From assembly GCA_004292675.1 (NCBI GenBank), contig RDXO01000025.1:1-51080 (forward strand): a stretch of 51,080 nucleotides of DNA. Reading direction: 5' to 3'. The DNA is from Alphaproteobacteria bacterium. GTDB lineage: Bacteria; Pseudomonadota; Alphaproteobacteria; Rickettsiales; UBA998. Positions 24,909 through 34,190 of the stretch are shown here, piece after piece. Made by a program: the position numbers and the translations under genes. The number at the start of each line of letters is the position of its first letter. Within the stretch, counting starts at the first letter, position 1. The notes under the pieces were generated by a model. That model saw only the letters and a program-made list of their open reading frames with translations. It did not search any database and was not told the origin of the DNA.

Positions 24909-27452
24909 ATGGCGGATCAGAACGACGATAAAGGTGCAGCAAAACCAACGCTCACCATGGCAAAACCGAACAAACTCTCACTCACCAAGACGGTGGAGAG
25001 CGGAAAGGTGACGCAAAATTTCACGCATGGACGTTCCAAGCAGGTGACAGTAGAAGTGCGCAAAACACGTACATTCTCTCGTAAGCCCGGCGAAGAAGGC
25101 GCAGGTGACGCAGGAACAACCAAAAAAGAAACGGGCAACACATCCCCTTTTGGCAATGCTCCGTTCAAAGTTGATCTCAATGATTTTGCTGTGCGTGATA
25201 AACGCCAGATAGAAAAAGCAGCAACCGAATTGCGCAGCCCCGAAGAAGAACGGCGCAGACAAGAAGAATCCTATGAGGAAGTCGCACCTGTGGTTGCTCC
25301 CGTAGAGGAAGAACCTGTTGCTGCACCAGCTCCCGTAGGAGAACCTATTGTTCGTCCTGTGCAATCGAAAAAAATCAACCCCATCGCTATCACCCCGCCC
25401 GCACGCCCCGCAGAAACGCCAAAACGTCCTGCCAAAGCAGCCGATGCCACACCGAACCGTGATACAGCCACGAAAAACAACGGACGCGTTGCCACGGCAA
25501 ATGATGATGCCGACGCAGCAGCAAAAAAGAAAATGAAGCTGAAAGGCACGGAAGATAATCGTCGTTTTTCTGGAAAAATGTCTGTCTCCGATGCCTTGGA
25601 TTACCAAGGGGAGCGGATGCGTTCTCTTGCCTCTATCAAGCGTCAACGTGAAAAAGCACGTCGTGAAGCAGATATGGGTGGCGCGAAAGATAAAGTCTAT
25701 CGTGAAGTCACCCTCCCTGAGCATATTACTGTGCAGGATTTAGCCAATCGTATGTCGGAGCGTGTCACGGATGTCATCAAGAGCTTGATGAAAATGGGTG
25801 TCATCGCCAGTGCATCGCAATCGATTGATGCTGATACCGCAGAGATTGTTGTTGAAGAATTAGGGCATAAAGCGAAGCGTGTTACCGATGCTGATGTGGA
25901 AAATATCCTCATTGAAGATCATGATGCTCCTGAACTATTGCGTGCGCGCCCTCCTGTTGTTACCATTATGGGACACGTGGATCACGGAAAAACCTCCCTT
26001 CTCGATGCATTGCGTCAAACGAGCGTTGCCGCAGGCGAATCTGGGGGGATTACCCAACATATTGGTGCGTATCAAGTTGAGGCGCATGGTCAAAAAGTCA
26101 CCTTCCTTGATACGCCTGGTCATGAGGCGTTCACCGCCATGCGTTCACGCGGGGCAAAATCAACGGATATTGTGGTGCTTGTTGTTGCCGCTGATGATGG
26201 TGTCATGACACAAACGCAAGAAGCGATCAATCATGCCCGCGCTGCTGATGTGCCGATTATTGTGGCAATCAACAAGATGGATAAGCCATCCGCTGATCCT
26301 GCACGCGTCAAAAATGAATTGTTGCAGTATGAAATCGTTGCGGAAGAATTTGGGGGGCAAGTCCCCATGGTTGAAGTATCCGCCAAGACAAAAATTGGTC
26401 TGGAAACCCTCATCGAAACCATTCTCGTCCAAGCAGAGATTATGGAGCTGAAGGCGAACCCGAATCGCAATGCCGCAGGTGTTGTCATTGAAGCGCAGAT
26501 TGATAAAACACGTGGCACAACCACTACCTTGTTGGTGCAAAAAGGCACGCTCAATATTGGTGATATTATCGTGGCTGGATCAAGTTGGGGTAAAGTACGC
26601 GCTCTTTCTGATGATAAAGGGATACGTCTTGTCACGGCAACCCCATCGCAGCCTATTGAGGTGTTAGGCTTGGCAGAACCCCCGATGGCAGGTGACGTAT
26701 TTGCTGTCGTCGAAAGTGAAAAAACAGCCCGTGACATCACCGAATACCGCGCTAAAAGAGAACGTGATCGTCATACGATTGCTACAGCGAAAACGCTGGA
26801 TCAACTCTTCTCTGAAGCGGGCGCAGGGCAAATCAAAGAACTCAATGTCATTGTTAAAGGTGATGTGCAAGGTTCAGTGGAAGCGATTATTGGTAGCTTG
26901 CAGAAATTTGTTAGCAATGAGGTGAAGGTCAAAATCGTCCATTCGGCAGTGGGTGCGGTCAATGAATCGGATGTGTCGCTTGCCTATGCAACGGGTGCAA
27001 TCATTATTGGATTCAACGTCCGTGCCGTGGGTGGCGCGAAAGCCTTGGCAGAACGCGAACGCATTGACATTCGTTATTACTCCGTCATCTATGATCTAGT
27101 GGATGATGTACGTGATGCCTTATCTGGATTGCTCTCACCTGAACGTCGTGAAGAAATGATCGGCTATGCAGAAATACGTGACGTATTTGTCATCACAAAA
27201 GTGGGTAAAGTGGCGGGATGCTACGTGACTGATGGCGAAGTACGCCGTGGCGCGGGTGTACGTTTGTTACGCGACAATGTGGTGATTCATGAAGGTAAGC
27301 TGAAAACACTCAAGCGTTTCAAAGATGAAATGCGTGAGGTACGTCAAGGCTATGAGTGCGGTATGGCGTTTGAAAATTATGATGACATTAAGGTTGGTGA
27401 TATGATTGAAGCCTATGAAATCAAAGAAATCGCACGCCGCGTGGAAGGGTAA
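24909..27452 (+). CDS. infB: Translation initiation factor IF-2
   Basis: An 847-aa GTPase that places initiator tRNA on the 30S subunit. The first 250 residues are the usual low-complexity Lys/Ala/Pro/Glu linker. An IF2-N domain follows near 260-320 ([20 protein letters not shown]). The G domain has G1 GHVDHGKTS near residue 354, G3 DTPGHEAF near 400 and G4 NKMDK near 454. Domains II-IV follow, with the C-terminal [11 protein letters not shown] as in most IF-2. The gene lies 56 bases behind the YlxR/L7Ae gene and 5 bases ahead of rbfA, in the same transcript. Confidence 0.98.
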   Translation: MADQNDDKGAAKPTLTMAKPNKLSLTKTVESGKVTQNFTHGRSKQVTVEVRKTRTFSRKPGEEGAGDAGTTKKETGNTSPFGNAPFKVDLNDFAVRDKRQIEKAATELRSPEEERRRQEESYEEVAPVVAPVEEEPVAAPAPVGEPIVRPVQSKKINPIAITPPARPAETPKRPAKAADATPNRDTATKNNGRVATANDDADAAAKKKMKLKGTEDNRRFSGKMSVSDALDYQGERMRSLASIKRQREKARREADMGGAKDKVYREVTLPEHITVQDLANRMSERVTDVIKSLMKMGVIASASQSIDADTAEIVVEELGHKAKRVTDADVENILIEDHDAPELLRARPPVVTIMGHVDHGKTSLLDALRQTSVAAGESGGITQHIGAYQVEAHGQKVTFLDTPGHEAFTAMRSRGAKSTDIVVLVVAADDGVMTQTQEAINHARAADVPIIVAINKMDKPSADPARVKNELLQYEIVAEEFGGQVPMVEVSAKTKIGLETLIETILVQAEIMELKANPNRNAAGVVIEAQIDKTRGTTTTLLVQKGTLNIGDIIVAGSSWGKVRALSDDKGIRLVTATPSQPIEVLGLAEPPMAGDVFAVVESEKTARDITEYRAKRERDRHTIATAKTLDQLFSEAGAGQIKELNVIVKGDVQGSVEAIIGSLQKFVSNEVKVKIVHSAVGAVNESDVSLAYATGAIIIGFNVRAVGGAKALAERERIDIRYYSVIYDLVDDVRDALSGLLSPERREEMIGYAEIRDVFVITKVGKVAGCYVTDGEVRRGAGVRLLRDNVVIHEGKLKTLKRFKDEMREVRQGYECGMAFENYDDIKVGDMIEAYEIKEIARRVEG

Positions 27453-27457
27453 GATTC

Positions 27458-27850
27458 ATGTCGCAATCGCAAGCCCCTTCACCGCGAATGCTCAAGGTGG
27501 GCGAGGAAGTGCGCCACGCCTTAGCTGATATTTTCATGCGTGGTGAAGTACACGCACTGGATATGGATGGTGTAAGCATTACCGTATCTGAAGTGCGTAT
27601 GAGTCCTGACCTCAAAATAGCTACTGCCTATATCGCAACGCTTGGGAGCAACAAGCTCGATACGCTCTTGCCTTTACTCAACAAACATTATAGCCGCGCC
27701 ATTCGTCATCTATTATCACAACGCTTGCATCTGAAATTTCTACCACAGATACGTTTTCGCGCCGATCATTCTTTTGATGAAGCGAAAAAAATCCATGATC
27801 TTTTGCATCAAGCAGCTATTCAACCTATCGAAGATGATACCACCTCATGA
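27458..27850 (+). CDS. rbfA: Ribosome-binding factor A
   Basis: 130 aa. RbfA binds the 5' helix of 16S rRNA and is needed for 30S maturation, especially in the cold. The KH-like fold is recognisable from MLKVGEEVRHALADIFMRGE, ITVSEVRMSPDLKIATAYIA and LHLKFLPQIRFRADHSFDEA, which matches the family's conserved LKFxPxLxFxxDxS ending. Its stop overlaps the truB start (ATGA). Confidence 0.95.
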   Translation: MSQSQAPSPRMLKVGEEVRHALADIFMRGEVHALDMDGVSITVSEVRMSPDLKIATAYIATLGSNKLDTLLPLLNKHYSRAIRHLLSQRLHLKFLPQIRFRADHSFDEAKKIHDLLHQAAIQPIEDDTTS

Positions 27851-28833
27851 ATGCCCCTTCCCCTAATGCGCGTGCGCCTCGTAGCCCTCAAATAAAACGC
27901 CCCAAACATAAAATTAACGGCTGGATCAATCTTGACAAACCCTTGGATATGACCTCCACGCAAGCGGTTGGTGCAGTCAAACATCTTCTTGCGCCTGAAA
28001 AAATTGGACATGCAGGAACGTTAGACCCCTTAGCAACGGGTGTCTTGCCCTTAGCACTGGGTGAGGCAACAAAAACGGTGCAGTATATGATGGATTCGAT
28101 GAAAATCTATCGCTTCACGGTATGCTTCGGCACGCAAACAACCACCGATGATCGCGAAGGCGAAGCCATGACCCATAGCGATGTGCGCCCTGATGATGCA
28201 GCGATTGCAGCAGCATTACCGCACTTTGAGGGTACGATTTCGCAAGTGCCACCCGTCTATAGCGCGATCAAAATCGCAGGGGAACGTGCCTATGATTTAG
28301 CACGCGCTGGTGAACATGTCGTGTTGCAACCGCGCAGCGTCTATATTGCGCGTTGCTCCTTCATCGAACGCCTCAATGCTGATGAGGTAGTGTTGGAAGT
28401 CGAGTGTGGCAAAGGCACGTATGTCCGCTCTCTTGCACGGGATCTTGCAGCGATGCTTGGATCATGCGGACATGTCAGTGCGCTGCGACGCACGAAAGTA
28501 GGAAGATTTCACGTGGATCATGCGATTTCACTGGACGATTTACCGAATTATGCTATAAGCGATATGTACGCATCGATGGATGCGTGGCTTGAACCTATTG
28601 AGTGTGCGCTAGACGACATCCCGGCGGTTACACTCGATGCTACGCAAGCACAACGCCTACGTCACGGCAATTCTTGTTTTGTCCCGCCAAGTGCCTTTGC
28701 GCGCAATACGGGGTATGTTCAAGAAGACGGACATGAGCTTTATCAAGCCTATCATGCAGGTAGGTTGATCGCGCTCGTACTCCGAGAAGATCGTGTGGTG
28801 TTTCCCTTGCGTCAGTTTAACTTAAACCATTAG
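27847..28833 (+). CDS. truB: tRNA pseudouridine(55) synthase TruB
   Basis: 328 aa. It makes pseudouridine 55 in the T-loop of tRNAs. The catalytic Asp is in KIGHAGTLDPLATGVLPLAL (about residue 58), and the substrate-binding YSAIKIAGERAYDLAR and GTYVRSLARDL segments are present. The C-terminus is longer than in short TruB forms. The start overlaps the rbfA stop by 4 bases and rpsO follows after 9 bases. Confidence 0.96.
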   Translation: MNAPSPNARAPRSPQIKRPKHKINGWINLDKPLDMTSTQAVGAVKHLLAPEKIGHAGTLDPLATGVLPLALGEATKTVQYMMDSMKIYRFTVCFGTQTTTDDREGEAMTHSDVRPDDAAIAAALPHFEGTISQVPPVYSAIKIAGERAYDLARAGEHVVLQPRSVYIARCSFIERLNADEVVLEVECGKGTYVRSLARDLAAMLGSCGHVSALRRTKVGRFHVDHAISLDDLPNYAISDMYASMDAWLEPIECALDDIPAVTLDATQAQRLRHGNSCFVPPSAFARNTGYVQEDGHELYQAYHAGRLIALVLREDRVVFPLRQFNLNH

Positions 28834-28842
28834 GAGGTTACG

Positions 28843-29112
28843 ATGTCGATTACGTCTGAGCGCAAAAGCGCATTAATTAAAGAGTTCGCAACAAAAGAAG
28901 GCGATACAGGTTCACCTGAGGTGCAAATAGCCATTTTGAGCGAACGCATTACCAACCTAACTCAGCATTTCAGAACCCACACGCATGATTTCCATTCACG
29001 CCGTGGATTGTTGATTTTGGTAGGACAACGTCGTCGCTTGTTGGATTATTTGAACCGCACCGATCACACGCGTTATAAAAAAGTGATTGAGCGTTTAGGT
29101 ATTCGTAAGTAG
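28843..29112 (+). CDS. rpsO: 30S ribosomal protein S15
   Basis: 89 aa, the standard length. The family signature is evident: [20 protein letters not shown] and [21 protein letters not shown]15 binds 16S rRNA helices 20-22 and bridges to 23S rRNA. TAGGAGG precedes the start. In most proteobacteria pnp (polynucleotide phosphorylase) follows; here queF follows instead. Confidence 0.98.
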   Translation: MSITSERKSALIKEFATKEGDTGSPEVQIAILSERITNLTQHFRTHTHDFHSRRGLLILVGQRRRLLDYLNRTDHTRYKKVIERLGIRK

Positions 29113-29119
29113 AGGATTC

Positions 29120-29153
29120 TCCCCTCATTGCATAATATTATGGAATGGGGGGA
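29120..29153 (+). promoter_or_regulatory. Hairpin covering the queF ribosome-binding site
   Basis: TCCCCTCATT and AATGGGGGGA form a 10-bp stem with a 14-nt loop, 8 bases after the rpsO stop. The 3' arm contains the GGGGGG that serves as the queF Shine-Dalgarno, 8 bases before its ATG. It has no T-run in the right place for an intrinsic terminator (AAAGTTTT follows), so it may be a processing site or may control queF translation. Confidence 0.45.
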
Positions 29154-29160
29154 AAGTTTT

Positions 29161-29619
29161 ATGACTGATTATACCGTTCTCACACAGCTTGGCAACCATA
29201 CTGCACTTCCCACATCTCCTGAAGAAGCGGTGTTAGAAGGAGTGCGAAATCCGCACATGAATGTCGATTACGCCATTCGCTTTACCTGCCCTGAATTCAC
29301 CTCACTATGCCCACTCACAGGACAGCCTGATTTTGCACATATCGTGATCGATTATGTGCCACGTGAGTTCATTGTAGAAAGCAAATCCCTCAAATTATTT
29401 CTTGGTTCTTTCCGCAATCACGGCGCATTCCATGAGGCATGTACGGTGGATATTGGCAAGCGCGTTGCTGAAGCCATCCAACCTATGTGGTTGCGCATTG
29501 CAGGTTATTGGTATCCTCGGGGTGGCATTCCCATTGATGTTTTTTTCCAAGTGGGCAAACAACCTGCTGATGTTTGGGTTGCGCCGTTGGATGTGCCGAT
29601 GTATCGCGGTCGGGGCTAA
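29161..29619 (+). CDS. queF: NADPH-dependent 7-cyano-7-deazaguanine reductase QueF (short type)
   Basis: 152 aa, the unimodular (YkvM-like) form. It reduces preQ0 to preQ1 in queuosine synthesis. The catalytic Cys lies in [20 protein letters not shown], and the family motif [16 protein letters not shown] (QueF ESKSxK) is followed by [12 protein letters not shown]. The start at 29161 is fixed by GGGGGGAAAGTTTT upstream; the longer frame from 29128 runs through the hairpin. nadC begins 2 bases after its stop. Confidence 0.94.
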   Translation: MTDYTVLTQLGNHTALPTSPEEAVLEGVRNPHMNVDYAIRFTCPEFTSLCPLTGQPDFAHIVIDYVPREFIVESKSLKLFLGSFRNHGAFHEACTVDIGKRVAEAIQPMWLRIAGYWYPRGGIPIDVFFQVGKQPADVWVAPLDVPMYRGRG

Positions 29620-29621
29620 TT

Positions 29622-30494
29622 ATGCCTCCATCGATGCTCGTTCCTGATTTACTCCCGCAACGTGCGAACATCCATCATATGATTCGTTCGGGCTTGGAAG
29701 AAGATATAGGTCGGGGTGATTGCACCTCAAACATTTTCATCCCCTCTGATGCACATACCATATGCACCATGGTCACACGCCATAGATGCACACTGGCGGG
29801 TATAAGCATTGCAGCGGAAATATTTGCCCACCATGATAGCTCCCTACAGATTGAGATATTAGCGCAGGATGCGCACAGCTATGATGCCGGTACGTCGCTC
29901 GTGCGTATATCGGGCAATGCTCGCAGCATCTTGGGTGCAGAGCGCACCGCACTGAATATAGTTTCCTATCTTAGCGGTATCGCAACCCACACGCAACGAT
30001 GCGTTCAACTTCTTGCTGGCACGGGTGTCACCTTGCTGGATTCACGTAAAACTCTGCCACTTTATCGCCACCTTGCCAAATATGCGGTGCGCTGTGGTGG
30101 CGCACGCAATCACCGTCTGTGTTTAGACGATGGCGTGATGATCAAAGATAATCATATTGCCATTGCTGGTGGCATCCGTGAGGCATTGCTGCGCGCACGC
30201 ACGCACGTACCCGCCCTAACAAAAATTGAAGTCGAATGTGATCATCTGGATCAGGTGCGTGAAGCATTAGACGCGGGTGCAGATGTTATCATGCTGGATA
30301 ATATGAGTCTTATGGATGTGCGGGCGGCTGTAGAATGGGTGCAAAAGCGCGTTCCCTTGGAGGTATCAGGCGGGATACGCTATGAAACCTTGCGCGATTA
30401 TGCTACTACAGGCGTGGATTTCATCTCGATGGGCGCGCTCACCCATTCTGTGATAGCGGTGGATATTGGGTTAGATTGGACAGGAAGCATATAG
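29622..30494 (+). CDS. nadC: Nicotinate-nucleotide pyrophosphorylase (carboxylating)
   Basis: 290 aa. Quinolinate phosphoribosyltransferase converts quinolinate and PRPP to nicotinate mononucleotide in NAD synthesis. Motifs are complete: LEEDIGRGDCTSN, ERTALNIVSYLSGIATHTQR, DSRKTLPLYRHLAKYAVRCG, NHRLCLDDGVMIKDNHIA, KIEVECD, VIMLDNMS and LEVSGGIRYETL. The start at 29622 directly follows the queF stop with CGGGGC before it, so the two are translated together. No nadA or nadB gene is adjacent. Confidence 0.96.
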   Translation: MPPSMLVPDLLPQRANIHHMIRSGLEEDIGRGDCTSNIFIPSDAHTICTMVTRHRCTLAGISIAAEIFAHHDSSLQIEILAQDAHSYDAGTSLVRISGNARSILGAERTALNIVSYLSGIATHTQRCVQLLAGTGVTLLDSRKTLPLYRHLAKYAVRCGGARNHRLCLDDGVMIKDNHIAIAGGIREALLRARTHVPALTKIEVECDHLDQVREALDAGADVIMLDNMSLMDVRAAVEWVQKRVPLEVSGGIRYETLRDYATTGVDFISMGALTHSVIAVDIGLDWTGSI

Positions 30495-30552
30495 CAATTC
30501 AACTTAAGATTTTCCCATTTTTTGGGAAATCTTAAGTTGAGAAATTGCTATA
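30490..30552. repeat. TATAGC-bounded hairpin element after nadC
   Basis: TATAGCAATT-CAACTTAAGATTTTCCC pairs with GGGAAATCTTAAGTTG...AAATTGCTATA, a stem of about 25 bp with a 7-nt loop that starts within the nadC stop region. It may also end nadC transcription. Confidence 0.75.
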
Positions 30553-30565
30553 AGTCATTATAATG

Positions 30566-30627
30566 TATAGCACTACTCAATTTTATTACCCATCCACGAT
30601 GGGTAAGTGTAAAATTGAAGTGCTATA
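30566..30627. repeat. Second TATAGC-bounded hairpin element before the flagellar operon
   Basis: TATAGCACT...CAATTTTA...ACCCAT pairs with ATGGGT...TAAAATTG...AGTGCTATA, 62 bp in all, with different internal sequence but the same TATAGC/GCTATA ends as its neighbour. It stops 8 bases before the sigma-54 promoter. Confidence 0.75.
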
Positions 30628-30634
30628 CCAGCGA

Positions 30635-30651
30635 TTGGCACATAACTTGCA
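30635..30651 (+). promoter_or_regulatory. Sigma-54 (RpoN) promoter of the flagellar operon
   Basis: TTGGCACATAACTTGCA matches the -24/-12 consensus TGGCACR-N4-TTGCW with exact spacing. Transcription would start at about 30662, only a few bases before the flgB ATG at 30666. Flagellar genes are classic RpoN targets, which supports the call. Confidence 0.7.
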
Positions 30652-30665
30652 TTATACTTGATGCT

Positions 30666-31073
30666 ATGGATTATTCATCAATCAAACTTATGAACATGAT
30701 GGCCACGAAGATGGCCTATCTTTCGGAAAAACAAGATGTGTTGGCGCAAAATATTGCGAACATTGATACGCCAGGTTACAAAGCCAAACAGCTTCATGAC
30801 CTTGATTTCAATCGTTTAGCGATGGCGGAATCACGTCGCTTAAAAATGCGCGCTTCCACAGGTGGCGCGAGCATGGAGGGCATCCGAAGTACGCAAAATT
30901 TCCGCACTGAAGTACAGCGCAAAACCTATGAAACCACTCCTGTGGAAAATTCTTCCACCTTGGAAGAACAAATGGCAATGGTGGCGCACAACAAACTTGA
31001 ATATGCCACTGTGACGAATTTGTACAGCAAGACAAGCTCTATGTTCAAAACGGCACTTGGGGATAATCGTTAG
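30666..31073 (+). CDS. flgB: Flagellar basal-body rod protein FlgB
   Basis: 135 aa. FlgB forms the proximal rod of the flagellar basal body in the periplasm. The rod-protein N-terminal signature is clear: KQDVLAQNIANIDTPGYKAK (about residues 23-42). The C-terminal helix contains NKLEYATVTNLYSKTSSMFK. The start at 30666 (MDYSSIKLMNMM) aligns with known FlgB N-termini; the longer frame would begin upstream of the sigma-54 promoter's start site. First gene of flgB-flgC-fliE-fliQ-fliR-flhB. Confidence 0.95.
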   Translation: MDYSSIKLMNMMATKMAYLSEKQDVLAQNIANIDTPGYKAKQLHDLDFNRLAMAESRRLKMRASTGGASMEGIRSTQNFRTEVQRKTYETTPVENSSTLEEQMAMVAHNKLEYATVTNLYSKTSSMFKTALGDNR

Positions 31074-31132
31074 AAGTTTTTTAACTTTTTCTTGTCATTG
31101 ATGGCATCATCATCTTTCTATGGAGGTTCTTT

Positions 31133-31543
31133 ATGGTTGATCTCGTAAATTCAATGTATATTGCTGCATCAGGCATGAAAGCCCAAAGTGATCGCTTACG
31201 TGTAGTGGCGCAAAATATGGCGAATGTCGATACCACGGGTGAACTTCCCGGAAGTCGTCCTTATGCTCGCAAAGTCCTATCCTTCAAGAATCATCTTGAT
31301 CGTGATATGGATGCGGATATGGTGGAGGTGAATAAATATGGCGTTGATAAAACCCCCTTCCCTCGTAAATTTGATCCCGGTCATCCCGCTTCGGATAATG
31401 ATGGCTATGTGTTGATGCCTAATGTCAATCCTGTGATTGAAATGGTGGATATGAAAGAAGCACGTCGCGCTTATGAAGCCAATCTGAATATGGTGGAAGT
31501 ATCAAAATCTATGTTGATGCGCACCGTTGATCTCTTACGCTAA
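31133..31543 (+). CDS. flgC: Flagellar basal-body rod protein FlgC
   Basis: 136 aa. A rod component with the N-terminal signature MYIAASGMKAQSDRLRVVAQ and NMANVDTTGELPGSRPYARK, and the typical end YEANLNMVEVSKSMLMRTVDLL. GGAGG lies 7 bases upstream of the ATG. It follows flgB by 59 bases and precedes fliE by 15. Confidence 0.96.
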   Translation: MVDLVNSMYIAASGMKAQSDRLRVVAQNMANVDTTGELPGSRPYARKVLSFKNHLDRDMDADMVEVNKYGVDKTPFPRKFDPGHPASDNDGYVLMPNVNPVIEMVDMKEARRAYEANLNMVEVSKSMLMRTVDLLR

Positions 31544-31558
31544 AAGGAAACCTAGATT

Positions 31559-31888
31559 ATGAGTACTGTCAATTCTGTTTTTTCTCAGGCAAGCAATGCC
31601 TATCAAAATGCCTCAAAAATCCAAAACCAAGGCGGCACGCCAAGCGAATCGCAAGCGACACCTTCTTTCAAACCATCCTTTGAGGATTTAGTAGGACATG
31701 CGTTGGATAAAGCCCGTGGTGCAGGCTATACGGGTGAAAGCACAAGCGCGCAAGCCCTAGCTAATCAATCAGAAATGCATGAATTGGTGACAGCAGTGAA
31801 TAATGCGGATTTAACGCTACGTACAGTCGTTGCGGTACGTGATCGTATCATCAATGCCTATCAAGATATTCTAAAGATGCCGATCTAA
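31559..31888 (+). CDS. fliE: Flagellar hook-basal body complex protein FliE
   Basis: 109 aa. FliE connects the MS-ring and rod and is the first substrate of the flagellar export gate. The N-terminal third is polar, Gln/Ser-rich. The conserved C-terminal part, MHELVTAVNNADLTLRTVVA followed by VRDRIINAYQDILKMPI, is diagnostic. AAAGGAAA precedes the start. Confidence 0.94.
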   Translation: MSTVNSVFSQASNAYQNASKIQNQGGTPSESQATPSFKPSFEDLVGHALDKARGAGYTGESTSAQALANQSEMHELVTAVNNADLTLRTVVAVRDRIINAYQDILKMPI

Positions 31889-31968
31889 TGATTTTTTGCA
31901 TGAACTCATAGCGTGTTGGCGTGAGTTTGTGTAGGCTATCGCGGTATCAGTATCATGAGAGGTGTGCG

Positions 31969-32262
31969 ATGAACGGTGCGGAAGTATTAGATATTGGGCG
32001 TGATGCCATTTATGTGTTGCTGATCATATCTGCACCCGTCATGTTGGCGTCGCTCATTGTGGGTTTGATTGTTGCCTTATTTCAGGCACTCACCCAAATT
32101 CAAGAAATGACGCTCACCTTTGTGCCGAAAATCTTGGCAATCTTCATCACGATGCTGATTACCTTGCCTTTTATGGGAGAAACGCTTGGCGATTTTTATC
32201 TTGATTTGATGGATCGCATGTCCACGCCTCAAAGTGAAGATGATATATCCGAGGATCAATAA
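31969..32262 (+). CDS. fliQ: Flagellar export gate protein FliQ
   Basis: 97 aa with two membrane helices (AIYVLLIISAPVMLASLIVG; FVPKILAIFITMLITLPFMG), as in the FliQ/SctS family of the type III export gate. The linker FQALTQIQEMTLTFVPKI is the family signature. The start at 31969 has AGAGG 7 bases upstream; the longer frame from 31921 lacks one. It is placed between fliE and fliR. Confidence 0.95.
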   Translation: MNGAEVLDIGRDAIYVLLIISAPVMLASLIVGLIVALFQALTQIQEMTLTFVPKILAIFITMLITLPFMGETLGDFYLDLMDRMSTPQSEDDISEDQ

Positions 32263-32311
32263 TGCATGAACGTCCCTCATCATACCTGCATTGGCACAGG
32301 ATGCATCGCTT

Positions 32312-33088
32312 ATGACCATCAATGTGCTTGAAGGCTATCTTATCCAAAATATCTTTGCGGTGTTGCTCATTTTTTCCCGCTTTGGTGCAGCCATTATGTT
32401 GCTTCCGGGCTTTGGTGAATCCTATGTCTATCCACGGGCGCGCATACTCATCGCATTAGCGATTTCACTGGTGATGGCACCGTTGTTAGAGCCACATCTG
32501 CCCTCTGTGCCTGCTAGCCCCGGAAGTCTGGTGGTGTTATTAATAAGCGAGATTCTCATCGGATTAATGTTGGGGCTGCTTGCGCGTATGCTGCTTGCGA
32601 TCATGCACGTGACGGGGATGATCATTTCCTATCAATCCAGCCTTGCGCTTGCCACACAGTTTGATTCAAGCCAAGTGACGCAAGGGTCTATCATTGGTAA
32701 CTTCTTCAGCCTTTTTGCGCTGATGCTCATTTTTGCTTTTGATCTGCATCATATGTTGCTACGTGGCGTTGCGGATAGCTATTCTATTTTGCTGCCCACA
32801 AATACCCCGCCTCTTGAGGATATGGCATCCTATATGGTTGATACGGTGGCATTGGTCTTTCGTATCGGCATTCAGCTTGCTGCTCCCAGCATTGTATCTG
32901 GTCTCCTCATCTATCTCGCAGCAGGGGCATTATCCCGCATCATGCCGAATATGCAAGTATTCTTCGTGATTATGCCATTACAGCTCTATATCAGCTTTTT
33001 TATTCTGATGATCACCACCGTGGGTATTCTCACGGAATGGGTGGAGGTATTCTCTACTACCTACAGCGAATGGATGGAGGGACTCTGA
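32312..33088 (+). CDS. fliR: Flagellar export gate protein FliR
   Basis: 258 aa, a polytopic inner-membrane protein of the FliR/SctT family. Hydrophobic segments run throughout (FAVLLIFSRFGAAIMLLPGF near the N-terminus, LVVLLISEILIGLMLGLLAR), and the family motifs FSRFGAAIMLLPGFGE and YQSSLALATQFD are present. The start at 32312 is preferred over a TTG at 32291 in the same frame. The stop lies 4 bases before flhB. Confidence 0.94.
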   Translation: MTINVLEGYLIQNIFAVLLIFSRFGAAIMLLPGFGESYVYPRARILIALAISLVMAPLLEPHLPSVPASPGSLVVLLISEILIGLMLGLLARMLLAIMHVTGMIISYQSSLALATQFDSSQVTQGSIIGNFFSLFALMLIFAFDLHHMLLRGVADSYSILLPTNTPPLEDMASYMVDTVALVFRIGIQLAAPSIVSGLLIYLAAGALSRIMPNMQVFFVIMPLQLYISFFILMITTVGILTEWVEVFSTTYSEWMEGL

Positions 33089-33092
33089 TTCT

Positions 33093-34175
33093 ATGGCAGG
33101 TGATGATGCACAGGATGATTCCCAAAAAACGGAAGAACCTTCCCAGAAAAGGCTTGACGATGCCCGCGAAAAAGGGCAAATCATCTTCTCACGCGAAGTG
33201 AATAATATGATGATTCTTGGCTCATTATGCGCCATCATTATGGGCGTGTTCCCGTACATGATGCCGCAATTTATGATCAAATTCACGCCGTTCATCGCAC
33301 GCCCCGAAGATTTCACCCAAGGCAATGGTGGCACATGGCTTGCCATACGCCATATACTTTATGAAATGGGCTTATTATTGTTGATTCCCCTTGCCCTCAC
33401 CACCGTTGCGGCACTTGCTGCGGGATTCATGCAAACACGTTTTAACGTCTCTAGTGAACGGATCACCCCTAAATTTGAGAAAATATCCCCCCTTAAAGGG
33501 TTGAAGCGGATGTTTTCTTTGCGCTCCGTTATCGAACTGATCAAAGGGATCGTGAAAATTACGGTTGTCGGATGGGTGGCTTATGCGTCCGTAGAAGCGC
33601 ATCTTCCGCGCATTGCAGCACTCGCTTCTTATGATATGAATGCGATGATGGATCTGCTCTATCGCATGTCCATCCGTATTTCTGTTGCCATCGCACTAGT
33701 CACGATTGTGATTGCCCTACTCGATTATTTCTATCAACGCTTTGAATATCTAAAAAACCTCCGCATGACCAAGCAGGAAGTCAAAGATGAATATCGTCAA
33801 CAAGAAGGTGATCCGCACGTTAAATCCAAACTTCGCCAAATTCGTATGGAGCGGGTGCGAAAAAATATGCTTGCCAATGTCCCCAAAGCGGATGTCGTCA
33901 TCACCAACCCAACGCACTATGCTATCGCGCTGCGCTATGATCCTAGCACCATGTCTGCCCCTATCGTCGTTGCCAAGGGCGTGGATAAGGTAGCGGCACG
34001 TATTCGTAAAATTGCAGACGAGCATAAGATTCTTTTATACCGCAATCCGCCTCTTGCCCGCGCCCTTTATGACCATGCCGAAATTGATAAAGAAATCCCG
34101 ATGGAGCATTATCAAGCCGTGGCAAAAATCATTGGCTATGTCTTCCGTTTGAAGGGCAAGAAATTGAAAAAATGA
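33093..34175 (+). CDS. flhB: Flagellar export switch protein FlhB
   Basis: 360 aa. FlhB sets substrate specificity of the flagellar export apparatus. The N-terminal signature SQKTEEPSQKRLDDAREKGQ is present, followed by four membrane helices (residues 40-210). The cytoplasmic domain carries the self-cleavage site NPTH within VVITNPTHYAIAL near residue 272. The end RLKGKKLKK is basic, as usual. Last gene of the flagellar run; the acyltransferase begins 15 bases later and might be read through. Confidence 0.96.
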   Translation: MAGDDAQDDSQKTEEPSQKRLDDAREKGQIIFSREVNNMMILGSLCAIIMGVFPYMMPQFMIKFTPFIARPEDFTQGNGGTWLAIRHILYEMGLLLLIPLALTTVAALAAGFMQTRFNVSSERITPKFEKISPLKGLKRMFSLRSVIELIKGIVKITVVGWVAYASVEAHLPRIAALASYDMNAMMDLLYRMSIRISVAIALVTIVIALLDYFYQRFEYLKNLRMTKQEVKDEYRQQEGDPHVKSKLRQIRMERVRKNMLANVPKADVVITNPTHYAIALRYDPSTMSAPIVVAKGVDKVAARIRKIADEHKILLYRNPPLARALYDHAEIDKEIPMEHYQAVAKIIGYVFRLKGKKLKK

Positions 34176-34190
34176 TAGAGCGCGCTTAGA

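Noticed and set aside
24978..25724. 248-aa minus-strand frame within infB
   Set aside because: Shadow of the low-complexity Lys/Ala/Glu-rich linker of IF-2; composition is Phe/Cys/Arg-rich and unlike real proteins of this genome.
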